A stretch of DNA of 64,000 bases from Euglena gracilis (GCA_039621445.1 CP154957.1:41504011-41568010), one strand, 5' to 3'; positions 46,242-57,151 are shown, counted from the stretch's first letter. Notes: generated by a model from the letters alone, not told the origin. Numbers and translations are program-made.

Positions 46242-47446
46242 TAGGGTTGTGCCTGGACTGGAAAAATATAATATTTTTCAATTCAGTTGAAAAATTTCAT
46301 GAAAATTTGTAAAATTTTGAAAAAATATTTTGAAAAATATGAAGGCGCTGTTCAAAATTTAGGAAGGTCATCCTTGCTCGTCGCTCTTGAGCCGTGAAGG
46401 AAATCCAAGTGTCCACGCATGCCTTTGGGAAATGAATTTGACCGGGTGGGGTTTGTGTGTGGGGCCTTTGTGTGGGCCGAATTTCGGTTCATGCTCCTAC
46501 ACTCCAATGCACCAACAGGGGTGGTTCGGGACGCGGGGGGGACGCGCCGGGGGGGGGGGGGGGGCTGTGGCCCCAACTACCCCCACACGCTTTCTTTGAT
46601 GTCACCCAAATTTGTATGTAATTTTCCTTTGGTCGACCAAAAAAACGTACCCGGCCAAAATCCGGGACGCGGGGTGGGGACGGGGGGGGGGGGGGGGGGG
46701 GGGAACACCCCACAGCCGTTCCAAAGTTGGCCTTGGGAAGCCCAGCAGACTCCCCAGGGGGGTTCTGCTAGCAGGGCTAATGGAAATTTTTTTCCAGTGG
46801 AGAGGCACAGGGGGCCGCGGGACCCCACTGTCGAGTTGCGAATTCAACCGGACCGGTCAAGTTCGAGGGGGGGGTCCGGGGTCTGGAGTAAAGAAATTCA
46901 TTGGGGAGCCTAGGCACCGGGTGGTTGAGGTCTGAACTCAATCCAGAAGGGGGGGGGGGGTTGGGGACCCGAACTCGGCTGCCTAGCCCCCATTGATAGG
47001 CGCGAAGTGCCAAAATCTTTGGGACCTTCCAAATCTGGCTAAAAATGCCCAGTTTTGGCCCGCTCTCCAATTTGTCTGCATAATTGAAGAACTTATGTCA
47101 AACTCGAGCTTTGCACTGGCGTTTGATTGCTCATTGGTCTATCGATTGGAATATCTGTCCATCGTTTGGACAGATATTCCGACACGCAGGTCACCAGGGG
47201 GTCACCGGGGGGTCACAAGGGTCACATGAGGAGCTACCCCACAACGTCATGGCATCCTTTTGTGAAATAAAATGATCCTAAAATTGATTTTTCTTACCAG
47301 TATGTCAGCTCCTTCTGTCAACTACCAACATGTATGGAAAGGGAAATGATATTTTTTCAAGTTTGAAAAATAAAAAATATATTTTTCAATTTGTCAATTG
47401 AAAATTTTCAATGAAAAATTTCATTTATTTTTCAGGCACAACCCTA
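46242..47446. mobile_element. non-autonomous hAT element, 1205 bp
   Basis: Perfect 14-bp terminal inverted repeats TAGGGTTGTGCCTG / CAGGCACAACCCTA and a perfect 8-bp target duplication ACAGTTGG (46234-46241 and 47447-47454). Subterminal zones of about 90 bp are very AT-rich with GAAAAAT words in opposite orientation at the two ends. The centre is GC-rich, with GACGCGGGG words and long G runs. No transposase frame is recognised. Confidence 0.93.
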
Positions 47447-47454
47447 ACAGTTGG

Positions 47455-48250
47455 TGCAAATGGAAAGTCCTTTTACACCACGAAATGTGGTGCAAAATTG
47501 GCATGCTTCAGGCACAATTGTGCCTGAAACTCTTTTTGCCATTGCACCGCTCGTGTGAATTGTCACGTTTCATCAAACTTCAACTTGAATCATATTCGTT
47601 CAAAGGGTTATGGCTAATGCAAAAAAATGTGGTTGAACGTGTTTCCTGTGTGCTTGTGTGTTCCAGTTCCATTCCTTTCAGTGTTTTTGAGCGTAATATT
47701 TCATTTTGTCACACAACAAAAAAGGAAATTTCCAAAAAGACATAAAGTTCAACTTGCATCACACACAACTGCAAAATGCTAACATGTGCTCTGCACAGGG
47801 ATGGTGTTTTTTTGGTTTTTTTCGAAAAAAACCAAAAACTGTGTTTTTTTGTTTCAAAAAAACCACCGTTGGTTTTTTTGGATTAGGAATCGCGGTGTCT
47901 GGTTAAATCCTTATATATCCTGATGTGTATGGAGGATCCTGTGTTGCAATGGGTATGCATTCTTTCATACAGCTTGGCCGACAGGTGAAGGTCCATGGTG
48001 GGGTTCAAGTTATAAAAACAAGTGCGACACGTCAATTTGACAAGTTTCAAGATCCAAGTGATTTGCTTAAAGGTCAAGTGAGATAAAAGAATAATGAATG
48101 AACTTGAAGAACTTCACAAGGCGCTGCTGCAGAAGTTCGTCGTGATGTGCTTCAAGTAATTCGGTCCCATGTTTCAGCTGTTTCTGTTTCAGCTGTGTTT
48201 TGCCTTGCCCTGGGAAAAGCTCCTTAAACAGTTTTTTGTCCACCCAAGCA
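47455..48250. other. mostly unique non-coding sequence
   Basis: AT-rich unique sequence with one A/T-tract palindrome block at 47800-47882 (TTTTTTTGG...CCAAAAA words). No gene recognised. Confidence 0.4.
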
Positions 48251-48565
48251 CATTCAACATTCACCCCCAGTTTGGTGCCACATCTTGGCCACAGCTGGGG
48301 GAAGCATTTTGGGACCATTCTGCTGTCCACATTTTGGACAATTTAGTGCACATCTTGTGGTCAGAGTTTGGTGCACATCTTGGGGCCAGCTTGGTGCACA
48401 TTGGGGGCAATTTGGTGCCACAGGAGGGCAACATTTTGGTGCCACATCTTTTTGGGTCTAGCTTTCTTGCACATCTTGGGCACAGCTGTGGGCCACATCT
48501 TTGTGACAGTTAGGGGCCACATTTTGTGTCCACATGGCGGGAGTTTTGTGCCACAGGTTGGGGCA
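48250..48565. repeat. degenerate minisatellite, TTTGGTGCCACATCTTGG unit
   Basis: About 15 imperfect units of 18-24 bp. A second block of the same repeat at 49005-49135 suggests a once-continuous array split by the intervening 440 bp. Confidence 0.8.
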
Positions 48566-48573
48566 ACCATAGC

Positions 48574-49000
48574 TGGCGTTTTTTTTGTTTTTTTTAAAAA
48601 AACCGTTTTTTTTTGTTTTTTATTAAAAAAAACGGGCAAAAAAAACGGCAAAAAAAAACAAAGGGGAAAATGATGGTCCAAATTTTGCCTTTGATCGCAA
48701 GGGTGAACCAATCTTAGCTCAAATGAATTGAAAACCAATACTTTTGGCTGTCTTCAACAAGAATGGTCAAAATAGGGCATTTTTCTGCCATTTTGGCTTG
48801 AAACCATTCCAAACTAACTTGAAACATCCCAAATTTGGTGTCTTTCTCTGCCTGAGGAGGGGCAAAAAAAAGCTAAAATTAAAGGCAAATTTTTTTTTGC
48901 CCTGGACCCTCAATGGCGTTTTTTTTGTTTTTTTTAAAAAAAACATGTTTTTTTTAAAAAAAACGTGTTTTTTTTGACTTCGTTTTAAACGAAGTGCCAG
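48574..49000. mobile_element. candidate element with A/T-tract palindrome ends
   Basis: Both sides show (C)TGGCGTTTTTTTTGTTTTT followed by T-run/A-run palindromes. The outer junction words TAGCTGGCG (48569) and GTGCCAGCTATGG (49000) are mirrored. It separates the two minisatellite blocks, as expected for an insertion. No protein, no certain target duplication. Confidence 0.5.
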
Positions 49001-49339
49001 CTATGGGGGCAACATTTTGGAAACTTTTTGGGTCCAGTTTTCTGGCAGAACTTTGGCCCCAACATTTTGGGGAGTTTCGTGCCCCATCTTGGGGCAGTTT
49101 TGTGCCCCATCTTGGGGGAAAAGTTTTGTACCACAGCGCGGGTGCTGTCCCAGGGTTTTTTTTCTGCCCGGGGTCCATGAAAACGGTCCTTCACGCAGGG
49201 GGTGCGTCCAAGAGCGCAAAAAAAAAAGTGAGAAACTGGCATTTACTTTCGGGTCCCCCAGATGAAATTTTCCGGGTGACGGAGAGTATAAAAACTCAGG
49301 CAGAGCCATTCTTCTCACGCCTTCGGCCATGAGGGGCGA

Positions 49340-49465
49340 AGGAAATAAAAAAACAAAAAAACATTTTTTTTTGAAAAAAACGGCGGGGGGCGGCGAAGGT
49401 AAAAAAACTCGTTTTTTCAAAAAAACGGGTTTTTTCGAAAAAAAACGTGTTTTAAAACGATCGGT
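49340..49465. repeat. A/T-tract palindrome block
   Basis: GTTTTTTCAAAAAAAC, GGGTTTTTTCGAAAAAAAAC and similar words joined by CGGCG. Same design as 47800 and 48574. Confidence 0.7.
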
Positions 49466-50216
49466 TAGAAAACGAGGGCCATCCCTGGCTCTGCAAATGG
49501 TAAAATGGGTCATAAATAGCAACAGCAGAAAGTTCAGGCACAATTGTGTCTGACGTTTTCTGAAAAAGAGGTGAAAATGGTGCCACCGTGATTTGAATCA
49601 AAATGTACTCTTGAAGTGCTTTTCAACTGGGGTTTTATGTTATGGTTGCATGACGTTTACAACGGTCTCAATTTCACCGAACACGGGGGATACTTTTCAT
49701 AAATTCACTCTTATGGGACAACATATCAAACAATAATGGAGGAGAAAAGAACCAGCGTTCTGGAACACGGCTTCACGCCCGAACCGGCGTTCAAGGAATC
49801 CAGGCCAATTTCGCCCTAAATACCCATTTTTCGAACATTTTGGCTAAACCTCATGATTGACACCCTGGTTTGGGTCCCAACTCCTCGTCTAGGCCAAGAT
49901 ACGGCCAATTTACGGTTTCTGGCCCCAAACAGGCCCAAAATGGCCAAAACTGGCAAAACTGGCCCAAAACCACAATACGGCCGTATCTCGGCCTAGGCGA
50001 GGAGTTGGCCGAAACCACGCATACCGTTCGATACCGCAGAGTTTTCAAGATATTTTGAATTTTTCGATTTTTTGACCCCCAAAAACCCTGCAATTTCCCC
50101 AGGGAAAAAAACGGCAGAACTTTCTTGCTCAGGGCACATCTCCGGACTGGCGGGGAGTTGCGGGTGGGTAACCTAAGGGCTCTGGAGAAACTAGAGATTG
50201 TCCCCTAACCTACGGA
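49466..50216. other. non-coding; distant family D relative
   Basis: 49890-50170 contains CGTATCTCGGCCTAGGCGAGG and ACGGCCAATTTACGG words and a GGCGGGGAGTTG end, a distant relative of family D. The rest is unique. Confidence 0.5.
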
Positions 50217-50465
50217 GGCTAGGCACAGTGGGGGGGGGGGGCTGGGGGGCGAGCGGCCGCGCGGGGGGAGGGGGGTCCGAGGGTGGCCACGCGGGCGGTG
50301 ATTTTCGGGTCCAAAAAGTGGTCATTTTTTGCCATTTTTTGGCCATTTTTTACCAGAAAAGTGCTTTTTGGGCCGCGCGCACAGCGCGCGGTCCCCGAAT
50401 TTGCCATTTTATGTCCGAAAATGGACATTTTTGGTCATTTTTGGGCTTCAAAAAAGTCGCGATTT
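50217..50465. mobile_element. truncated GC-rich MITE (GGAGGCTAGG family)
   Basis: Intact end GGAGGCTAGGCACAGTGG, then the inner GGCCGCGCGCACAGCGCGCGG segment in inverse orientation to 40728-41164. It stops without a second terminal repeat near 50465, next to an ATTAATCG cluster. Confidence 0.8.
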
Positions 50466-50560
50466 TAGGGATGTTTCGATTAATCGATTAATCGACTAAT
50501 CATTCGTCATCGGCGATTAATCGAGTCGTTCGGCCCAGGACGATTAATCGTTCACTATGG
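50466..50560. repeat. ATTAATCG cluster
   Basis: Five or six ATTAATCG / CGATTAAT words in 70 bp, alternating with CGTTC / GTCGTTC. Similar clusters lie at 29840-29880 and 30185-30260. Confidence 0.75.
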
Positions 50561-51895
50561 ATGCCACCACAATGGGCACGACATTTGCTGAAAGCACCCA
50601 ATTTTGGACAGTCACAAAAAATATAATGCACCTACTACCTGCTGCTACCATGCAAAGGGTTCTTAAAAATGCCATCGAGCCAGTGTAGTGCTGCGCGATT
50701 TGTAGTAGTATCAAGCAGTTCCTAATTGGCTAATCTGTGCACTACTGTGGCACTATAACACTACTGTGGCATGCAACGAACATGGTTATGCTCTACCAAG
50801 CTCAGCGGTACAACCTGGTTATATTTGGTTTCCGAACAGGTGCCTGATGACCAAAGCAATAGAAACTGGTGCATTGCCCGACGGTCGTCGGTGGATCAGA
50901 CCGGTCCTTGGGTCCATGAAAAATCACCAAGCAAGAAACAACTATCTCAACGCGACACTACTCAAACAATATGTGTTGGAAACAAAAGACAACCTGAGAC
51001 TCTGTGCAGTGCAGTCTACTTTGGATGCATGGCAAGGCTGGATTGAGGTTGAGGTATTCAGGTTGAGGTTGAGGTTGAGGTTGAGGTTGAGGTTGTGGTT
51101 GAGGTTTTCCAACCTCCATCTTTCCTAAATGTCACCTCAATGTGAAAATCCAAAGGAGGATGTTGTGGAGGTGCAATTTTCAAGTATGTAAACCAAAAAA
51201 GCTTCATTTTGGCTTTTTAGGTCGCCTTTTGGGTCTAACTTTGGTTGGTTGATTCATGGCCCATGGGAACATTAGGGTGGGGGGGCTTGTCCCCCCCTTA
51301 CTGTCCCCCCCCAACTGTTCCCATGGACCCAAAAGGGGGCCACGGGACGGGAACGGTAAGGGGGGGGGGACATGGTAATATTTTCCTTCGGCGCTTTGCA
51401 CCATGTGTAACTTCAAGTTGACATTTACCGTTTTTTTTTTTGCACTTCAAAAATCTGAAAATTTTTGAAGTTTCAGTGTGCGTCCAAGGACTTCCCTTTG
51501 ACCCCTTTTGTCCCGGAAAAGACTGTTTTGATTTCTCGTGGTGCGCACCTACTTAGGTGAGTAAAAATCCTTGGTAACAAAACCCTTTTTCCCAATTCCC
51601 CCATGCTAAGGCAGAGCACAAAGCAAGTCGATGTGAGAGGATTTTCCTTCGCAGTCGTGTTCAGTCTTTTCAGAGGGTTATCCTCTTATTTCAAAACAAT
51701 CAGAATGTGAAGAATAGAATACCACCTGTGAGGAAAAGAAATCACGCGAGCACGTGTGATACGTGTCGCCAATTCCCATAGGACCTGCCACGATCGTCAG
51801 GCTGTGTTAATCACAGCCGTCAGATTATGACGGATCCAGACTCCGCAGGTTTCCTACACAGCTGGGCTTGTGCCCGGTACACATCCCCCTCCCAG
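50561..51895. other. non-coding; one unassigned frame
   Basis: 50766-51128 (plus) is an open frame of 120 codons of ordinary composition that ends in a (GGTTGA)n tract at 51045-51105; no domain recognised. A TTACTGTCCC...GGGACGG inverted word pair near 51290-51370 resembles family F ends. Confidence 0.35.
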
Positions 51896-52295
51896 GAGGT
51901 TAGGCAGGGGTGGGGGGGGGGCTGTGGACCCCCCCGGTGAAGTTCACCGGTGAACATTCACCGGGGGGGAGGGGGGGGTACTTTCGGCGGTGAAGTTCAC
52001 CGGTGAAGTTCACCGGTGAACTTCACCGTTTTGATGGTTGGGGGTGAAATTTTCATGGGTAAAATTTTGCTCCTTTCCTCTCAAAATGGTCATTTTGAGG
52101 TTGATGCTTCATGGAATTTTATCGAAATTTCCGAAAACTTGCCCAAAATGCCATTTTTGGCCATTTTTGGCCAAAAAAAGTACTCCCTTGGTGAACTTCA
52201 CCGGTGAAGTTCACCGATGGGTTAGGCAGAGGGGGGGGGGAGGGGGTCCGGGACCCCCCGGTGAACTTTCAAACGGTGAACTTCACCATAGGGGG
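51896..52295. mobile_element. foldback family A, truncated copy
   Basis: Starts GAGGTTAGGCAG and runs in opposite orientation to 37530 and 45275 through the GGTGAAGTTCACC palindromes and core. It breaks off at about 52295 where unrelated sequence begins. Confidence 0.85.
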
Positions 52296-52828
52296 GGGGA
52301 GTGTTTCACACCCGTGCTGCCAAGTCCCCCGGCAGCACTGGGGTGAAGCGGAAACCCCCGCCCCGGGCCAGTTTCCGGCGTAGGATCGTTTTTTGGCTCC
52401 TCGAGCCGACTTGTGTCGGAAATTTTTTCCCATTCTGGCCCCCCCTGTGGCCGAAACTGGGCCATCATTTCCAAGGAGGAACTTCCCAGTGAACCCTCCC
52501 CGACCCCTGAGGGGGGTGTCACTGGGATCTCCAAGGGGGGTGCCTTTGGGGTTTCAACCCCTCCCTGCTCAGCTGAACCAGTGAGAGCCAACACCCCCCC
52601 CTGGGTGTCATTTCTCACAGTTTCTGGGCCAAAAAGGGGGTTTTGGGGTGAAAAATGGCCTGTGGTTGCCTGAGTTGAGGAGTCCCACCCCCCTGCCCCT
52701 TTTCCCACAGATGAGGTGGGGGGAAGACAAACCTCACCTTCTTCAACTGATTGATTGTTTTGTTGATCTTCCATTGCAATTTCAAATTCCAAACTCAATT
52801 CTTGATTGTAATTGGATGTATTTGCCAC
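52296..52828 (-). CDS. unassigned open frame downstream of the LTR start
   Basis: Frame from an ATG at 52828 running about 177 codons into the broken family A copy, so its C-terminus is artificial. Composition is Pro/Gly/Glu/Ser-rich and disordered, like the N-terminus of a retrotransposon Gag. It has the same orientation as the retrotransposon on the right and lies beyond its presumed LTR, so it could be the start of a second, truncated element. No homology recognised. Confidence 0.3.
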
Positions 52829-53581
52829 AACAAGTACAATGGTGTGAAAGGTAAAGAGGAAAACCCTGTGAAAGGAAAATGATTTTGATGCCCTTGATGG
52901 GCAGTTAAATTTAGGATTGAGTGCGCTGATTCCTAAGCGCTCTCAAATCCCAAAACCTTGCCCATTGCATCAAAATCAACCAACCCAGGTCAAAATCAAG
53001 GTTTCCCCCCTTGATTTTGATAAATTATGCTGAATTCCATCATTATTGAGCTTTGCAAACCCCTGCAAAAACTCCAGGAACTCAGGCGCCAATCTCTTAA
53101 AATTCTGTTCCAAGCGCTTGCAAGCGCTCTCACCAAATCCAACATTTTCCCTTAAAACCAAAGGAAAAATGCATAAAAAGCTTAAAATGTGCTAAATAAA
53201 CCCAAAATCACCCTTTGGGAATACCTAGCATCACTCAATCTCTCTCTCCTTGCACAACCAAACCACGGGCGCCCTAGGAGAGGGAATTTTAATGGAAATG
53301 TTTAGAAAGCCTTAAAATTAGAGCAAAACCGCCCTCAAAAGGCCTTCTAAAAGGGAAAAACTCCGCCGCCCGGCGGTCGACCTCAAAAGGTCGTCACTCC
53401 CCCCCTTGCGACGAAAGTCGGGGGTTTCACCCCCCCCTTCTCGCTTTCCTTGGGGTGGGAATGAAAGACACTTTGAATTTTTGCAACGCAATTGCGATAA
53501 CATTGTTCGGCAACGTGCATAGGTGGTGGCGTAACGGTGAGGAGGAATCTATAACCCATAGATCCCGTTCCACCACACCGA
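52829..53581. other. possible LTR or leader sequence
   Basis: Low-repeat sequence between the 52828 frame and the G-tract array. It includes short hairpins (AAGCGCTTGCAAGCGCT near 53115, CCGCCGCCCGGCGG near 53365). I could not place an LTR end or a tRNA primer site. Confidence 0.3.
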
Positions 53582-54175
53582 GCCCCCCCCCCCCACGGTT
53601 CTCACCACCGTGAAAGGAAATGGGGGTCCAACACCACTCAAAAAAAAATCCTTTCTTGAATGGATAAAAATCAGCCCCCCCCCCCCACGGTATTCCCAAC
53701 CGTGAAGGGAATGGAGGGTTCATTATCACCAAAAATCCTTTCGGTGATAGATGAAAATCAGCCCCCCCCCCCCCCCGAGGGGAAGGCCTTGGGGAAAAGA
53801 TTGCCCCCCCCCCCGGCGAGAGGTGGGCTTGACTTGCCCCCCCCCCCCGAGGGGAAAGACTTGGGGAGAAGATTGCCCCCCCCCCCGCGAGAGGTGGGCT
53901 TGACTTTCCCCCCCCCCCCCCGAGGGGAAAGCCTTGGGCACCAAGGGAGGGCTTGCCTTGCCCCCCCCCCCGAGGGGAAAGCCTTGGGCAACCGCCCCCC
54001 CCCCCCGGGCAAAGGGAGGGCTTGCCTTGCCCCCCCCCCCGGGGGGAAAGCCTTGGGCAACCGCCCCCCCCCCCGGGCAAAGGGAGGGCTTGCCTTGCCC
54101 CCCCCCCGGTGGGGAGGTTGAAGAAGACCACTCACTTCTTTTTTTTTTGGAAGTAATAACACGCCCCCCCCCCCC
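53582..54175 (-). repeat. G-tract tandem array in the retrotransposon's 3' region
   Basis: On the element's sense (minus) strand, at least twelve runs of 9-16 G alternate with 20-70 bp spacers. Spacers include CAAGGCTTTCCCC, AAGGCAAGCCCTCCCTTTG and, in the first two units, stem words CACGGT / ACCGTG. The frame through it is Gly/Pro-rich and not credible as protein. Such spacing allows many G-quadruplexes in the RNA. Confidence 0.85.
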
Positions 54176-55379
54176 GATCAAGCCGACCGGGGTTTCGGGC
54201 CTCACTTGCCCAAAGGTGGGGGTACGATAAAATAGCCAATCAAACCGATTGGAGAAAGGGACTCCCCCCCACGAGTATCATCAACCCGTGGGAAGGGAAA
54301 AGAGGGTGGGACCCATTCAAAGCTCACCGCCTTGAAACCTGGGTCGCCCCCCCCCCCCCCCAAAAAAATCACAGATTCCTCTTTCGATGCAAACAATAAG
54401 TGTGTGGTGACGAGGTCAGGCAAGCGAGTGGCATGGGTAAAACGGCTAAATTGTCATCTCCACGCGTTCACTCCACATGCTCCTCGTACACCAATACCAG
54501 AAATCAACTCCTTGAAATAGTTTGAACTCCGTCTTCAGTTCATCCAACTCAGAGTCCCAGACTTCAAATTGATAATCCGTCCTGAGTAGGTGAACGAAAC
54601 GGATAGTGATGGTTGCCAGAGCCAAACGCCTCGTCGAAGTTCGGGGTGTTGGGCTTCGGCGTCTTCCTTGGGTGCCGGTTTGCCTCCCCTTAGTGTGGTG
54701 GCAAACCGTGCACACCGTTATGGGGGGGTTCCTTCCCCCACTTGAAATTTTGGCAATATGGCTTAGCCCAGCCAAACCGACAGGGCAATCTCAAATCCAC
54801 ATTGCCAATTACCCCCCCTCCAATACTTGGAGAAGGTTGTCAAGAGAACAAACCCACGGTTGTGCTTCCGGTGGTTTGTCCTCTTTAAGAAATTTTGGTG
54901 AAACTTCCAAACCGGAATCCACCGACAACAACACAAGCAAAACGGTTGGCAATCATGCACTTATTCAACGTTTGCTTTTGTTGTTGTTGGCAACATCCCT
55001 TCCCGTTCCGGGGTGGGATCCTTTGATTGGAAAACACCCACCCAAAAAAAAATAGAATAAGATCCCTGGCTAGTTTCCCCCTAGCCACGAGAATCCTTCA
55101 TTCACCCTTGAAATCCTTTCACGGGAGTTCAATGGAAAATGGCAGAAAAATCAACAGGGGCAATGAAATATCCTCCATTGCCCACACCATTCTCACCCAA
55201 ACCAGGGTGTGGTGGTGAATGAAAACTTCAGGGGAGAAATAAAAAATGAAATCAATGACGAGGAAACTCCCGTCATTTTTCCCAGGGCCTCAGCCCTATG
55301 ATGGGGTCCACCTGCATCTGTGAAGGGGCATAAGGTGGGACCTCCCCCTCCCCAGGCAACCACTCCAGGCCTTTTTTCA
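54176..55379 (-). repeat. start of putative 3' LTR of the retrotransposon
   Basis: The LTR is placed from the polypurine tract: the minus strand directly after it begins TGAAAAAAGG. The far end could not be found because the 5' LTR is outside the window. The LTR may extend left into the G-tract array. No coding region recognised. Confidence 0.5.
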
Positions 55380-55399
55380 CCTCTCCTTTCCCCCCTTTT
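55380..55399 (-). promoter_or_regulatory. polypurine tract (plus-strand primer)
   Basis: Twenty purines, A4 G6 A3 GGAGAGG, begin right after the integrase stop codon and are followed at once by TG, the standard first bases of an LTR. Known role: RNase H-resistant primer for second-strand synthesis. Confidence 0.75.
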
Positions 55400-57151
55400 T
55401 CAGGTTGCCGTTGCCTTTAAATCCTTAGAGACATCTAACGGCAACCCTTTTCCCAGGCAATACGCTATTACGTCACTATTGTACTCCTGGAAAAAATGTT
55501 CCACCGGTTCCCAATTCGCCTCCTCAAACCCTTGCCACTTCGTTAAGAAAAACATTTTTCCCTTAACGAACTTGTGGTTTAGGATTTTATCCACTAACCA
55601 GGTATCTGGGGCACCTTCCGCCTCAGGTACCGTCCGCCGGTGGAAAAACAGGGGGATAGGCTTATCAGATGTGGGGTCCTCCACATACACCTTTAAAGCC
55701 TTCCGATGGGCCTTCATAATATAGCCCGGTTTAACCTCAATTAGGTAGGAGTGAATTCCCTCCCTCGCGGTAACCTTGCAAGGGCCCAACCAACGGGAAT
55801 CCAATTTTGTGCCACTATCGGGGGGTCTCAGGTACCACACCAGATTCCCCACCTCCAATGGCTCCCAACCGTCTAAACCACGGTTGGCCCGAGCACATTG
55901 CTTGGCATGCAAATTATTCATTTTGCCAGCCACTACCAAATCAATTTCTCTTTGCCGAGAGAAAAATGATCTGGCATCTTCACAATCCCTTAACGGTTCA
56001 TAAGGTAAACCACCCAATGAACGGTGTCGACCGAACAAGATTTGAAATGGGCTTAGGCCACTCTCCCCCGGCGTATCATGGATACGGTCTAGTGCTTGGG
56101 GGAGGGCTTCAACCCAATTCAACTTGTCCTCAACCTGAATTTTTTTGAGCCGTTCCATTATTTGTTGGCCAGCCCTCTCCGCCCTACCATTCGCCTGGTG
56201 ATGGTAGGCCTGGGAGTAGGCTTGCCTAATTCCCATCAAGGCACACATTGTCTGCCACCAACCGGCGACAAAGTGTGAGCCTAGATCGGAAGTAATAATG
56301 GAAGGGACGCCAAAAGGTCTCCAAGCATGCAACAGCATTTGCTTGGCTGCCTTGGCTCCCGTAAATCCTTTTGCTAGGTGGGGGATCGCCACTATCCAAC
56401 CGGAGTGACGATCCACACACACAAGCATGGAGTCGTAAGAATTCCCTTCCCACTCCACGAGAGGCATGCTAAACATGTCAAGGGCCACCGAATACATTAC
56501 GGCTGGGGGTATGGGTGTAGATTCCACTAAACCCTTAAGACTCGCCGGCCTTCGGCACGCTTGGCAAGTCCCACAAAGGCCCATGACTCCTTTAGCAAAA
56601 TCTCGAGCGAGTGAGGAATCAGCCCAATCATACCTAAGGGACATGCATTCCCACAGCCTTGGGAATCCCACATGCCCTTGGTATGAGTGGTGATCCCGAA
56701 TGAGTTTTTCTTGGAGAGATTTGGGCACACAAAGCCTCTCCTCGAAAAACATTTTGTCACCAAAAACCTTGATATTTTCAGGCCACGGCACCTTTGAATC
56801 CTGGGTAGCCTGAAAAATTGGTGACCAACGGGGACATTTTAAATATTCCTCCTTCCACGATAAATCCCACACAGAACCAGGGGGGATGGGTGAGGAATCG
56901 GTTGTAGATGTGGCTTCCCCCCCCTCACCACTCAAACCACCTGAAGACAACACAGGTGATTCTCGGTCTGCCCCAGGTACCTCGGTGGTAGCCGCGGCAG
57001 CAGGTTCAGGGGTTGGCATAGTTGGCGAAGCTGGTATAGAAGTGGGTGTCAATGGAAAATGCTCCCCCCTTGGCTCTTGGACCTCCTCCACAAGACTTGT
57101 CTCATTCCCAAACTCGTCAACCCGAGTTGAGAATGAAACATGTTTATTTTT
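55400..57151 (-). CDS. retrotransposon integrase with C-terminal chromodomain
   Basis: Inserts element cDNA into chromosomes. Numbering from a GTG at 57091: zinc-binding HHCC module (His135/His140, Cys173/Cys176), catalytic Asp205 (VALDMFSMP), Asp269 (TSDLGSHF) and Glu305 (HHQANGRAERAG) with the D-35-E spacing, GPY-like region (RWLGPCKVT) near 434, and a chromodomain at about 498-545 (FLTKWQGFEEANWEPV). The chromodomain places the element among chromoviruses, in which it guides insertion to marked chromatin. The frame is the same as upstream pol and is separated from it only by a TAA at 57152-57154. There is no convincing start codon of its own before residue 24. All catalytic residues are present. 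Confidence 0.93.
   Translation of the reverse strand, partial: KNKHVSFSTRVDEFGNETSLVEEVQEPRGEHFPLTPTSIPASPTMPTPEPAAAATTEVPGADRESPVLSSGGLSGEGGEATSTTDSSPIPPGSVWDLSWKEEYLKCPRWSPIFQATQDSKVPWPENIKVFGDKMFFEERLCVPKSLQEKLIRDHHSYQGHVGFPRLWECMSLRYDWADSSLARDFAKGVMGLCGTCQACRRPASLKGLVESTPIPPAVMYSVALDMFSMPLVEWEGNSYDSMLVCVDRHSGWIVAIPHLAKGFTGAKAAKQMLLHAWRPFGVPSIITSDLGSHFVAGWWQTMCALMGIRQAYSQAYHHQANGRAERAGQQIMERLKKIQVEDKLNWVEALPQALDRIHDTPGESGLSPFQILFGRHRSLGGLPYEPLRDCEDARSFFSRQREIDLVVAGKMNNLHAKQCARANRGLDGWEPLEVGNLVWYLRPPDSGTKLDSRWLGPCKVTAREGIHSYLIEVKPGYIMKAHRKALKVYVEDPTSDKPIPLFFHRRTVPEAEGAPDTWLVDKILNHKFVKGKMFFLTKWQGFEEANWEPVEHFFQEYNSDVIAYCLGKGLPLDVSKDLKATAT

Noticed and set aside
50766-51128. 120-codon plus-strand frame
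   Set aside because: Composition is ordinary but there is no domain, no splice partner, and the end is a (GGTTGA)n repeat; left as a note in the stretch description.
53515-53580. tRNA-like segment (GGTGGCGTAACGG ... CTATAACCCATAGATC)
   Set aside because: The apparent anticodon arm lacks the invariant U33 and there is no T-arm or acceptor stem; it is a short hairpin.
53427-54205. Overlapping Gly/Pro-rich frames of 134-234 aa
   Set aside because: They are readings of the G-run array in three frames and strands; none has a non-repetitive segment.
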